The notes beneath the pieces are model-generated. The model worked only from the letters and a program-made list of their open reading frames with translations, made no database searches and was not told the DNA's origin. This document shows positions 1 to 6,226 of a stretch of 7,139 nucleotides of DNA, one piece after another (the first letter of the stretch is position 1; each line of letters begins with the position of its first letter). A program made the translations under genes and the position numbers. The stretch lies in the NCBI GenBank assembly GCA_011052285.1, contig DRJH01000134.1, positions 1 through 7,139 of the forward strand, read 5' to 3'. The DNA is from Gammaproteobacteria bacterium. GTDB lineage: Bacteria > Pseudomonadota > Gammaproteobacteria > Arenicellales > DRJH01.

Positions 1-231
1 CCCGGTAACCATGCCAGCTGCAGTGCCCGCAGAATGCGCTGCTGACCACTCTTGGGATAGCTGCTTTTGCGGATGTGAATCTGCTCTCCATCCTGTCCTC
101 GCAGGGTCACTGTGGTCCGGGTCTGTGTGCTCATGGTCCTGCGGATCGTCTCCCGGCTGTCATCGATTCCCTGTGCCTTGAGTTTTCTTCGCAGTTGCTG
201 TACCAGATTATAGGCCAGCAAGGTGATCCAC
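1..231 (-). pseudogene. C-terminal fragment of an IS transposase (IS4 superfamily, IS1634-like)
   Basis: Reading the minus strand from about 231 to 1 gives an open frame of roughly 75 residues with no internal stop. It contains ITLLAYNLVQQLRRKL, then GIDDSRETIRRTM, a TVTLRGQDGEQIHIRKSS stretch and RILRALQLAWLPG. A hydrophobic LLAYxLV helix, a SxxTIRRxM segment and an IHIRK segment near the end are what I recognise as the C-terminal tail of IS4-superfamily DDE transposases, most like the IS1634 group. The DDE catalytic residues lie upstream in such proteins and are absent here. On the 5' side the frame runs directly into S24-peptidase sequence with no terminal inverted repeat, so this is a relic left by deletion or rearrangement, not an intact element. 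It continues past the window edge. The transposase-tail call is fairly secure; the exact IS family is a guess. Confidence 0.72.
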
Positions 232-337
232 GGTCTGGCCCGGCTCCACCGCGACCACGCAACCGTTGGGAAATTCGGGTTCCATACTGTCCCCCAAGTA
301 CCTGCAGCACAAAGGGTTCTGATTGTTGGTAATTCAT
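226..337 (-). pseudogene. Truncated, frameshifted S24 (LexA-like) peptidase
   Basis: An ATG at 337, 22 bases after the methyltransferase stop, opens MNYQQSEPFVLQVLG. The frame is then lost at a run of five C (291-295 on the plus strand). Removing one base restores LGDSMEPEFPNGCVVAVEPG, the typical start of an S24 peptidase-like domain, in which the Ser of GDSMEPEF is the self-cleavage nucleophile of LexA/UmuD-type proteins. The catalytic Lys region is missing: near 226-232 the sequence becomes transposase, and the restored frame stops at 208-210. Small stand-alone S24 proteins of this type are known in proteobacteria, with unclear roles. Here it was probably the second gene of an operon with the methyltransferase. 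Upstream I see only a weak ribosome binding site. The gene is dead twice over, unless the insertion is a sequencing error; the truncation would remain either way. Confidence 0.75.
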
Positions 338-359
338 CAACGACAATCTCGTGATATGC

Positions 360-1556
360 TCATAGCCGGCTCCGTTGATCTGCAAAATCCAGGGCGAATA
401 ATGGGGCATTATGGTTGCGACCGAGTGCCAGGATTTTGACCAGTTCACCCATCTCCGAACCCAGGGTCAGACGCTTGACCTCATTGCTCAGCGCCAGATA
501 GTGAGCGCTATCCTGGTGTTGAAAGTGTTGCAGGCGATCGAGAATACCGGCTCCCAGTAAAAATCCTGCCTGTGTGCTATATCCCAGGCAATCGAGACCT
601 GCAGCACGGGCGGTCCTGGCCAGACTGGAAAATTCCACATGTACACTGATATCCTGTAATCCTGGCCATAGCAACGGATTATCGTGTACCCGATGTCGAT
701 AATAGCAAGCCAGGGTGCCGTGATCACGTTGCGGATGGTAGTAGTTATCCGCATCATAGCCGTAGTCAATGAGCAATATCACGCCACGCTGCAGCCGGGC
801 CGAAATATCGGCCAGCCAGCGGTTGGCTACCGACCCCACCTCGGTAACATAGCCGTTTGGCAGGGCTCGGGGTAACAGCTGCGTGGCACACCAGTTTGCC
901 AATTCACTGCCTTGCTCTAGTTCCAGCGCAGTCCATGTAAAATCAGGCTCAGAATAACGCACCGCAGCGCGAATAAAACCCTTTGTTGTGCGTTGCAAGC
1001 GCTCAGCCGGCAGGGCGTCGAGTAGTTCATTGGCCAGCACCAGTCCACTGACCCGTGTGGGTAGCTCTGACAACCATTCGATTCGGTCCAGCCATTGTGG
1101 AATCAGCTCCTGGCAGCGTTTTTGCTGCAGTCGACGCAGCGTTGCAGAGCGCTCCACCAGCAAATAACGTTGCGGCAAACAGGCCAGTTCGTCCAAAGCC
1201 TCGAGCAGGTCGATCGCCAGCGTGCCATCACCGGCTCCGATCTCCAGAATTACCTCTCCAGGCTGTAAAATTTTAGCTGCCTGACGGGCAATACAATAAG
1301 CGAACAGTTTACCCAAACCCGGTGCTGTGACAAAATCTCCAGAAGGACCAAAAACCGGTGCCGATGAGGTGTAATATCCCAACCCGGGTGCATACAGTGC
1401 ATATTCCATGAAACGGGGAAAGGCGATAGCACCACCCGCTTCCCTGATTTCCTGTGTGAGTTGTGTTGTTACGCGTTGGCAACGGCGCATTTCGGCAGCT
1501 GTCGGTGGCGGCAGTCCGTTCGCGGTGGCGGCAGAGCGTTGACAAGCAGGTTTCAA
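360..1556 (-). CDS. SAM-dependent methyltransferase, MidA/NDUFAF7 family (COG1565)
   Basis: The product belongs to the Methyltransf_28 family, whose mitochondrial member NDUFAF7/MidA methylates an arginine of a complex I subunit; the bacterial role is not established. With a TTG start at 1556 it has 398 residues, close to the family norm. Visible motifs are LPPPT (about 15-19), FMEYALYAPGLGYY (about 49-62), GDFVTAP, the SAM-binding EIGAGDG (105-111), LLVERS, LANELLDALP (about 174-183) and LLIDYGYD (about 261-268). Start choice is uncertain. ATG 1604 gives 414 residues and overlaps the reductase ATG, an ATG at 1655 would lie well inside the reductase gene, and ATG 1490 would remove the conserved LPPP segment. 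No candidate has a convincing ribosome binding site. A TATTAT box on the minus strand (1577-1582) could be its -10, but no -35 is visible. The broken S24 gene lies just downstream, probably in the same operon. Confidence 0.88.
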   Translation of the reverse strand: MKPACQRSAATANGLPPPTAAEMRRCQRVTTQLTQEIREAGGAIAFPRFMEYALYAPGLGYYTSSAPVFGPSGDFVTAPGLGKLFAYCIARQAAKILQPGEVILEIGAGDGTLAIDLLEALDELACLPQRYLLVERSATLRRLQQKRCQELIPQWLDRIEWLSELPTRVSGLVLANELLDALPAERLQRTTKGFIRAAVRYSEPDFTWTALELEQGSELANWCATQLLPRALPNGYVTEVGSVANRWLADISARLQRGVILLIDYGYDADNYYHPQRDHGTLACYYRHRVHDNPLLWPGLQDISVHVEFSSLARTARAAGLDCLGYSTQAGFLLGAGILDRLQHFQHQDSAHYLALSNEVKRLTLGSEMGELVKILALGRNHNAPLFALDFADQRSRL

Positions 1557-1568
1557 GAGTGATTTATT
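1539..1568 (+). promoter_or_regulatory. Putative sigma-70 promoter of the pteridine reductase gene
   Basis: A perfect -35 hexamer TTGACA (1539-1544) is followed after 18 bases by TTTATT (1563-1568), which matches four of six positions of the -10 consensus. Transcription would start near 1575 and give a leader of under 30 bases. The promoter lies inside the 5' end of the divergent methyltransferase gene. The strong -35 is seen directly; its function is inferred. Confidence 0.45.
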
Positions 1569-1592
1569 CCGGTAACATAATAGGAGGCTAAC

Positions 1593-1597
1593 AGGAG
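1593..1597 (+). promoter_or_regulatory. Ribosome binding site of the pteridine reductase gene
   Basis: AGGAG stands five bases before ATG 1603 and fixes that start. A second purine block, AGGAGG at 1582-1587, is too far from the ATG to be the main site. It could act as an additional ribosome contact. Confidence 0.7.
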
Positions 1598-1602
1598 AAA
1601 CC

Positions 1603-2367
1603 ATGACCGACAAGCCCGATAATACCCAGGATGAGGCTGCTGTGGCCTTGATCACAGGAGGAGCCCGACGCGTTGGCCGGGCGGTGGCGCAACGATTGCA
1701 TCATGCCGGCTTGCGCCTGGTAGTGCACTACTACCATTCTGCTGATGAGGCCCGTAGTTTACAGCAGGAACTCAATCAAATACGCCCGGATTCGGTGATC
1801 CTGGTAACCGCCGACTTGAGTCGGACCAAGCAAGTTCGGCAATTGGCAAAAACAGCGGTCAACAGCTTTGGTCGCCTCGATGTATTATTCAATAATGCTT
1901 CCACTTTTTTTCCCACCCCGGTCGATGCAACCATGGATCATCATTGGGACCAGCTGATGAATGTCAACCTACGTGCCCCCTTCTTTCTGGCACAGGCTCT
2001 GGCGCCAACGCTGGCAGCCCACCACGGTTGTATCATCAATATGGTGGACATTTATGCACAGCGCCCCCTTTTGGAACATCCGGTTTATTGTGCCGCAAAA
2101 GCGGGTTTGGCTTCATTGACCCGTAGTCTGGCGCGAGAACTGGGGCCGCAGGTGCGGGTCAACGGTATTGCCCCGGGTGCTATCGAATGGCCGGAAAATT
2201 TTTGTGATGAACTGGCACGACGACGAATGATTGCCAGTACACCACTGAAAAAGACCGGTTCACCACAAGACATTGCTGAACTGGCCTGGTTTTTAATCCA
2301 TCGGGCTGGATTTATCAATGGTCAGATCGTGGCTGTTGATGGCGGGCGCAGTGTAGTCCCGGGTTAA
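1603..2367 (+). CDS. Pteridine reductase (PTR1/FolM-like short-chain dehydrogenase)
   Basis: This 254-residue classical short-chain dehydrogenase probably reduces pterins or dihydropterins to the tetrahydro form with NADPH in the cytoplasm. The cofactor motif is TGGARRVG (18-25); the arginines in place of the usual TGxxxGxG spacing are typical of the NADPH-dependent PTR1/FolM group. NNAS lies at 97-100. The catalytic residues are Asp149 (in INMVD), Tyr162 and Lys166 (YCAAK). Asp replaces the standard catalytic Ser, as in trypanosomatid PTR1 (Asp-Tyr-Lys) with identical spacing. PGAI (191-194) and the VDGG near the C-terminus are standard. The start has a good ribosome binding site. The gene is divergent from the methyltransferase and convergent with folK, leaving 37 bases. 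Sitting beside folK and folB, it fits folate salvage or tetrahydromonapterin synthesis. Exact substrate is inferred; ptr1 or folM would be possible names. Confidence 0.9.
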   Translation: MTDKPDNTQDEAAVALITGGARRVGRAVAQRLHHAGLRLVVHYYHSADEARSLQQELNQIRPDSVILVTADLSRTKQVRQLAKTAVNSFGRLDVLFNNASTFFPTPVDATMDHHWDQLMNVNLRAPFFLAQALAPTLAAHHGCIINMVDIYAQRPLLEHPVYCAAKAGLASLTRSLARELGPQVRVNGIAPGAIEWPENFCDELARRRMIASTPLKKTGSPQDIAELAWFLIHRAGFINGQIVAVDGGRSVVPG

Positions 2368-2404
2368 GAGCTTGCACGCTTTTCCACGGCCTCCTGGTGC
2401 AGGT

Positions 2405-2902
2405 TCAGGCGATATTCTGTAGCCGCACAGCCAGCAGTGACGTTTCTATACATTTTTCCATTGCCTGCCACAAATCGATGAATCGCTCTTTGCTCACAGG
2501 GTGAAGACCTTGAGGGTAGAGATCGGCCAGTGGTTTCAAGACATAGGCATGCTGCAGAATTTCATTACGTGGTACGTGGATCCCACCGTCTTGAGATATC
2601 TGGTCACCGAACAGCAACAGGTCGATATCCATCGTTCGGGAAGTGAAGCGCTTTGACTCTTTGGTCCTGCCACATTGATGCTCTATTTGTTTCAAAATAA
2701 CCTGTACCTCAATTGCGCTTGTGCTGGAGTGGAAACGGGCAACCAGATTGATAAAGGGTGGGCCATCAAAGCCTACCGCAGCATTTTGGTAGACAGGAGA
2801 ACAGGTTATTTCGTTGAAATAAAGTCGCAACAGGCCAAGCGCCTTGCGGATATTTTTCCCTGGATCAAGGTTGGCACCAAGGCCGATGAATATATCAGGC
2901 AT
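2405..2902 (-). CDS. folK: 2-amino-4-hydroxy-6-hydroxymethyldihydropteridine pyrophosphokinase
   Basis: FolK (HPPK) transfers pyrophosphate from ATP to 6-hydroxymethyl-7,8-dihydropterin, the step before dihydropteroate synthase in folate synthesis. The 165-residue product has the N-terminal IFIGLGANLDPG (4-15), the pterin-side segment SPVYQNAAVGFDGPPF (35-50) and the signature SRTMDIDLLLFGD (88-100), with Asp92 and Asp94 as the two Mg ligands and Arg89 beside them. PRNEILQHAYVLKPLADLYP (111-130) is the usual C-terminal block. ATG 2902 is preferred because it places the GLGAN motif at the normal distance and has AAGGGG about 11 bases upstream; a TTG at 2923 would add seven residues. The start overlaps the end of folB by 8 bases, so the two genes are translationally coupled in one operon. 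Confidence 0.93.
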   Translation of the reverse strand: MPDIFIGLGANLDPGKNIRKALGLLRLYFNEITCSPVYQNAAVGFDGPPFINLVARFHSSTSAIEVQVILKQIEHQCGRTKESKRFTSRTMDIDLLLFGDQISQDGGIHVPRNEILQHAYVLKPLADLYPQGLHPVSKERFIDLWQAMEKCIETSLLAVRLQNIA

Positions 2903-3257
2903 CGTGTTGACCACCCCTTTCAATGATCACCCCGACATCTCCGGCCCGGCTCAGGGCACCATGTTTGTTGATACGTACCCGGCACCAGGGAATGGCAAAT
3001 TCTTCACGCAAAAGCGTGGCGATACCCTCGGCTAATCGCTCCACCAGCTGACATTTTGATGCCACGGCATAGGTACTGACCTGTTGTGCTACCGCTTTGT
3101 AGTTCAGAGTATCATCAAGCCGGTCACTGGTTGCTGCCTTGGAAATATCGACGGCCAGGTCCAGATCGATATAGATTCTCTGCTCAAGTTCACGCTCCCA
3201 GTCCCAGACACCGATAATGCAGTCCACCGCCAGGTCGTGAATAAATACAATATCCAT
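2895..3257 (-). CDS. folB: Dihydroneopterin aldolase
   Basis: FolB splits 7,8-dihydroneopterin into 6-hydroxymethyl-dihydropterin and glycolaldehyde, supplying the FolK substrate; many homologues also epimerise to dihydromonapterin. The product has 120 residues, the normal length. Recognisable parts are IHDLAVDCIIGVWDWER (6-22, with the conserved Glu21), LNYKAV (Tyr53), LVERLAEGIATLL (Glu73, pterin anchoring) and RINKHGAL (Lys98, the catalytic lysine), followed by VGVIIER. His replaces the commoner Pro after that lysine. The ATG at 3257 is supported by length and by a GGAAAC purine block about eight bases upstream. It is the first gene of a folB-folK operon and is divergent from plsY across 120 bases. 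FolX is the main alternative, but pairing with folK favours FolB. Confidence 0.93.
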   Translation of the reverse strand: MDIVFIHDLAVDCIIGVWDWERELEQRIYIDLDLAVDISKAATSDRLDDTLNYKAVAQQVSTYAVASKCQLVERLAEGIATLLREEFAIPWCRVRINKHGALSRAGDVGVIIERGGQHDA

Positions 3258-3377
3258 AAAGTTGTTTCCAAAAGAATTGGACAGATCCTGCTATTCTATG
3301 GCAAGTTGTGGTTCATAGGTCGCAGTGATTTTGCAAACAGCCTGCGACCACCTCGTCCATACCACTGGTAAGACTTT
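3258..3377. promoter_or_regulatory. folB-plsY divergent intergenic region with nested dyad
   Basis: The 120-base gap must hold the promoters of both folB (leftward) and plsY (rightward), but I find no hexamer pair with normal spacing for either. Its clear structure is a palindrome at 3318-3349. The outer arms GGTCGCAG (3318-3325) and CTGCGACC (3342-3349) are exact complements, and at the same centre lies a perfect inner palindrome TTTGCAAA (3330-3337). Only the four bases between inner and outer parts on each side break the symmetry. It starts 60 bases from folB and ends 28 bases before plsY, so it could be an operator or a hairpin in the plsY leader. Confidence 0.5.
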
Positions 3378-3983
3378 ATGATCTACTCCCTGCCTGTGTT
3401 GGGATATTTACTTGGTTCTCTGTCATCGGCGGTTATTATCTGCCGCCTGATGGGGTTGCCCGATCCGCGCAGTAGTGGGTCGGGTAACCCGGGTGCGACC
3501 AATGTACTGCGCTTTGGCAATAAGCTCGCTGCGGTATTGACCTTGATCGGTGATTTGTTGAAAGGGCTGGCGCCGGTGTTGGTCGCACGCTGGCTGGATG
3601 CGGGTGTACTGATTATTGCTGCCACCGCCACTGCCGCTTTTCTGGGACACCTGTTCCCACTATTTTTTCAGTTTAAGGGTGGCAAGGGGGTCGCTACTGC
3701 GTTTGGAGTATATCTGGCGTTGGATCTGCGGCTGGCAATGGCGTTGCTGGCTACCTGGATGATTATTGCTTTTGCCAGCCGTTATTCCTCGCTGGCAGCG
3801 TTATCAGCGGCTGTACTGGCCCCGGTGTATGTCTATTTGATCTCTCATCAAGTGGCTTATGTGGTCACGACCACCTTGATTGCGATACTGATTCTGTGGC
3901 GGCACCAGAGTAATATTCAACGATTACAGGCGGGTCAGGAAGATAAAATCCATCTCGCCCGGAAGAAATCTGCACGCAAGTAA
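3378..3983 (+). CDS. plsY: Acyl-phosphate:glycerol-3-phosphate acyltransferase
   Basis: PlsY is an inner-membrane enzyme that moves an acyl group from acyl-phosphate (made by PlsX) to glycerol-3-phosphate, giving lysophosphatidic acid, the first committed step of phospholipid synthesis. The 201-residue protein shows the three conserved loop motifs in order: SGSGNPGATN (33-42), GHLFPLFFQFKGGKGVAT (90-107) and WRHQSNIQRLQAG (174-186). Around them lie about five hydrophobic membrane segments (roughly 1-25, 50-71, 75-95, 110-135 and 140-174) and a short basic C-terminal tail. Length matches the family. The start ATG 3378 has only a weak purine stretch (GGTAAG) upstream. It is convergent with tsaD, with 31 bases between the stop codons and no visible terminator hairpin. 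Confidence 0.95.
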   Translation: MIYSLPVLGYLLGSLSSAVIICRLMGLPDPRSSGSGNPGATNVLRFGNKLAAVLTLIGDLLKGLAPVLVARWLDAGVLIIAATATAAFLGHLFPLFFQFKGGKGVATAFGVYLALDLRLAMALLATWMIIAFASRYSSLAALSAAVLAPVYVYLISHQVAYVVTTTLIAILILWRHQSNIQRLQAGQEDKIHLARKKSARK

Positions 3984-4014
3984 GTCTAACGGGAAGTGGG
4001 ATCTTGGCAGGAGC

Positions 4015-5034
4015 TCAGGACAATGCAGGCAGTGATTCCAGTGACCAACGCGGATGGATCGTAAAGTCGAGCGATGAAGGAGGCCCCAGGGCCAGACGTG
4101 TGGCGCCTGCATAGGCAATCATGGCGCCGTTATCAGTACAAAAATCCGGCCTCGGGCAGTACAGTCTGGCGTCAACCTCTGTAACAATACCCTGCAGTCG
4201 TTGGCGCAGCGCTTGATTGGCACTGACGCCACCGGCGACCACTAAATGACGATATCCGGTCTGCAACAGGGCTCGCCTGCACTTCAGGGCCAGGCTCTCT
4301 ACCATGGCCCGTTGAAAGCCTGCTGCAATGTCAGCCAGGGTCTGTGAATCGAGTGGCTGCTGCTGTGCAATGAGGGTTAAAGCAAAGGTTTTCATGCCAC
4401 TATAGCTAAAATCGAGTCCCGGACGGTTTAGCATCGGCAGGGGGAAGCGGAAACGCGATGAGTCTCCATCCAGGGCCGCTGTTGCAATGGCGGGGCCACC
4501 TGGGTAGGCAAGCCCAAGAATCTTGGCGGTTTTGTCGAACGCCTCACCGGCAGCATCATCGAGCGTCTGTCCCAGAATTCGATATTGGCCGATATGCTGA
4601 ACGTCAACCAGCAATGTGTGACCACCGGAGACCAGTAATGCCAGAAAGGGCAGTGGCGGTGGCTCTTGTTCCAGCATCACAGCCAGCAAATGACCTTCCA
4701 TATGATGCACACCACATGCTGGAATATTCCAAGCAAAGGCGAGGCTGCGACCCAGGGCGGCACCCACCAACAAGGCTCCGGCGAGGCCTGGTCCGGCGGT
4801 ATAGGCAACACCATCAATGGTGCTGGCCGTGATATCTGCCTGGACCAGTACCTGCCTGATGAGCGGCAAACATTTGCGCAAGTGATCGCGGGCCGCCAAT
4901 TCCGGTACCACACCACCATAAGGCTGGTGGGTGGCGAGCTGTGAATACAACAGATGGGTGAGCAAGCCCTGCTTACTGTCAAATAGTGCTGCACCCGTAT
5001 CATCACAGGAGGTTTCAACCCCTAGAATCAACAT
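4015..5034 (-). CDS. tsaD: tRNA t6A37 threonylcarbamoyltransferase subunit TsaD
   Basis: TsaD (formerly Gcp/YgjD) transfers the threonylcarbamoyl group to A37 of ANN-decoding tRNAs, working with TsaB and TsaE in bacteria. The 339-residue product is the normal size. Motifs in order: ILGVETSCDDTGAALFD (3-19), TAGPGLAGALLVG (79-91), the metal-binding His111 and His115 in HHMEGH, LVSGGHTLLV (134-143), GEAFDKTAKILGLAYPGG (163-180), DFSYSGMKT (208-216), VVAGGVSANQALR (265-277) and CTDNGAMIAYAG (299-310, with metal ligand Asp301). No key residue is missing. ATG 5034 is chosen because ETSCD then sits at the usual distance; ATG 5046 would add four residues, and neither has a clear ribosome binding site. 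rpsU, a frequent divergent neighbour of tsaD in proteobacteria, is not found; fcl lies upstream instead. Confidence 0.96.
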   Translation of the reverse strand: MLILGVETSCDDTGAALFDSKQGLLTHLLYSQLATHQPYGGVVPELAARDHLRKCLPLIRQVLVQADITASTIDGVAYTAGPGLAGALLVGAALGRSLAFAWNIPACGVHHMEGHLLAVMLEQEPPPLPFLALLVSGGHTLLVDVQHIGQYRILGQTLDDAAGEAFDKTAKILGLAYPGGPAIATAALDGDSSRFRFPLPMLNRPGLDFSYSGMKTFALTLIAQQQPLDSQTLADIAAGFQRAMVESLALKCRRALLQTGYRHLVVAGGVSANQALRQRLQGIVTEVDARLYCPRPDFCTDNGAMIAYAGATRLALGPPSSLDFTIHPRWSLESLPALS

Positions 5035-5046
5035 AGGGCATCCCAT

Positions 5047-5178
5047 GGTATGCGTTGATCAAGCTGCGTCATACCCTGTTTGCTGGCACTCGCTGCCGGC
5101 AGGAGCCGCCGGGTGTACCATACGTTGGGGCGGAACTTCATTGTATTCTGGTTTCTGTTGACGGGTGGTTTTCTCAGT
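5047..5178. other. fcl-tsaD intergenic region
   Basis: This non-coding stretch separates two genes that both run leftward. It holds a 10-base palindrome CTGCCGGCAG (5093-5102), a GGTATG/CATACC inverted repeat (5047-5052 and 5070-5075, 17-base loop) just before tsaD, and a minus-strand TACAAT (5140-5145) that could be a -10 box but has no partner -35. No T-tract follows any hairpin, so I call no terminator. tsaD may have its own promoter here or be read through from fcl. Confidence 0.35.
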
Positions 5179-6150
5179 TTATGCCCGTATCTCGCCTTCA
5201 TGGGCGAGGAACCACCGGTAGGTATCTATCAGCCCTTGCTCAAGGTTGATACGGTGAGTCCAACCCAGTTTCTTGAGCAACGAGACATCCAGTAGTTTGC
5301 GCAGGGTGCCATCAGGTTTGCCGGGATCAAATACCAGCTTGCCAGAATAGTTGATCACCTTTTTCAGCGTTTCGGCCAGTTCCCGGATGCTGCAGTCGAG
5401 TCCGGTACCAATATTGATATGTGACAGCATCGGATGGGTATGGGCCTGGTAAACTGCTTGTGGCAACGACAATACATGTACACAGGCAGCAGCCATGTCG
5501 TCAACATGTAGAAATTCACGCATTGCCCGGCCGCTGCCCCAGATCACAACCTCAGGTTGTTGTCGTATTTTCGCTTCGTGAATGCGTCGAACCAAGGCCG
5601 GGATGACGTGGGAATTGATGGGATGAAAATTGTCACCGGGACCATACAGATTGGTTGGCATCACCGAACGAAAGTCAGTGCCGTATTGGCGATTGTAGGA
5701 CTCGCAAAGTTTGATACCGGCAATTTTGGCAATTGCATAAGGCTCGTTCGTCTTCTCCAATACACCGGTGAGTAAGGCATTTTCACGCATCGGTTGTGGC
5801 ACGGCACGGGGATAGATACAGGAACTGCCGAGAAATAATAGTCGTTTGATGCCATAGCGGTAGCATACATCGATGATGCTGGTCTCGATCATCAGGTTGC
5901 TGTAGATGAATTCAGCCGGATAGGTGTTGTTGGCATGAATACCCCCAACCTTGGCAGCTGCCAGGACGACAAATTCCGGCCTGTTTTCGGCGAAAAAATC
6001 CTCTACCTGCCCCTGATTGGTTAAATCCATCTGATGATGAGTAAGCCCCAGGATATTTTGGTGGCCGGCATCACGCAAATGTCGGGCAATGGCCGAGCCG
6101 ACCATGCCTTGATGGCCGGCGATATAGATTTTGGAGCTGGTTTGAATCAT
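5179..6150 (-). CDS. fcl: GDP-L-fucose synthase
   Basis: This enzyme (also called WcaG) converts GDP-4-keto-6-deoxy-D-mannose to GDP-L-fucose by epimerisation at C3 and C5 and NADPH reduction, supplying fucose for surface polysaccharide. With ATG 6150 the protein has 323 residues, typical of the family. The cofactor motif is AGHQGMVGSA (11-20). The active site is visible as GSSCIYP (108-114, with Ser109 and Cys111), the YAIAK pair Tyr138/Lys142 and His181 in NSHVIPAL; the spacing equals that of the E. coli enzyme with a shift of two. WGSGRAMREFLHVDD (204-218) and KPDGTLRKLLD near the C-terminus are family hallmarks. An ATG at 6165 would add five residues; neither start has a good ribosome binding site. 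gmd, which makes its substrate, is not in the window. It follows gshB by about 75 bases. Confidence 0.93.
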   Translation of the reverse strand: MIQTSSKIYIAGHQGMVGSAIARHLRDAGHQNILGLTHHQMDLTNQGQVEDFFAENRPEFVVLAAAKVGGIHANNTYPAEFIYSNLMIETSIIDVCYRYGIKRLLFLGSSCIYPRAVPQPMRENALLTGVLEKTNEPYAIAKIAGIKLCESYNRQYGTDFRSVMPTNLYGPGDNFHPINSHVIPALVRRIHEAKIRQQPEVVIWGSGRAMREFLHVDDMAAACVHVLSLPQAVYQAHTHPMLSHINIGTGLDCSIRELAETLKKVINYSGKLVFDPGKPDGTLRKLLDVSLLKKLGWTHRINLEQGLIDTYRWFLAHEGEIRA

Positions 6151-6226
6151 GCGTGATATCGCCATGGAAAAATTTCAGGACTGCCATGCTACTTTTACCG
6201 AGGTATCGATTGCAAGTGGTAACGAT

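Noticed and set aside
75..332. Plus-strand open frame of 85 residues
   Set aside because: It is antisense to the transposase and S24 remnants, which have recognisable protein motifs on the minus strand. It shows no motif of its own.
131..448. Minus-strand open frame of 105 residues across the left debris
   Set aside because: It starts inside the methyltransferase in another frame. Only its middle (MNYQQSEPFVLQVLG) is genuine, being the front of the broken S24 gene; the remainder is out-of-frame translation after the frameshift.
2371..2403. Stem with arms TGCAC/GTGCA between the reductase and folK, a possible bidirectional terminator
   Set aside because: The stem is short, with a wobble pair and a 19-base loop, and no T-tract follows on either strand.
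3277..3297. Promoter-like boxes before plsY (TTGGAC then TATTCT; also a GG/GC pair resembling a sigma-54 site)
   Set aside because: The sigma-70 boxes are only about 9 bases apart. The GG and GC dinucleotides are 11 bases apart, where sigma-54 needs 12.
4458..4832. Plus-strand frame of 124 residues
   Set aside because: It is wholly antisense to tsaD, rich in Arg, His and Pro as expected for a shadow frame, and has no recognisable domain.
5080..5295. Plus-strand frame of 71 residues with a hydrophobic stretch (NFIVFWFLLTGGFLSL)
   Set aside because: It looks like a small membrane protein, but it runs antisense into the fcl 3' end, lacks a clear ribosome binding site and begins at a non-ATG codon. 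Chance is more likely.
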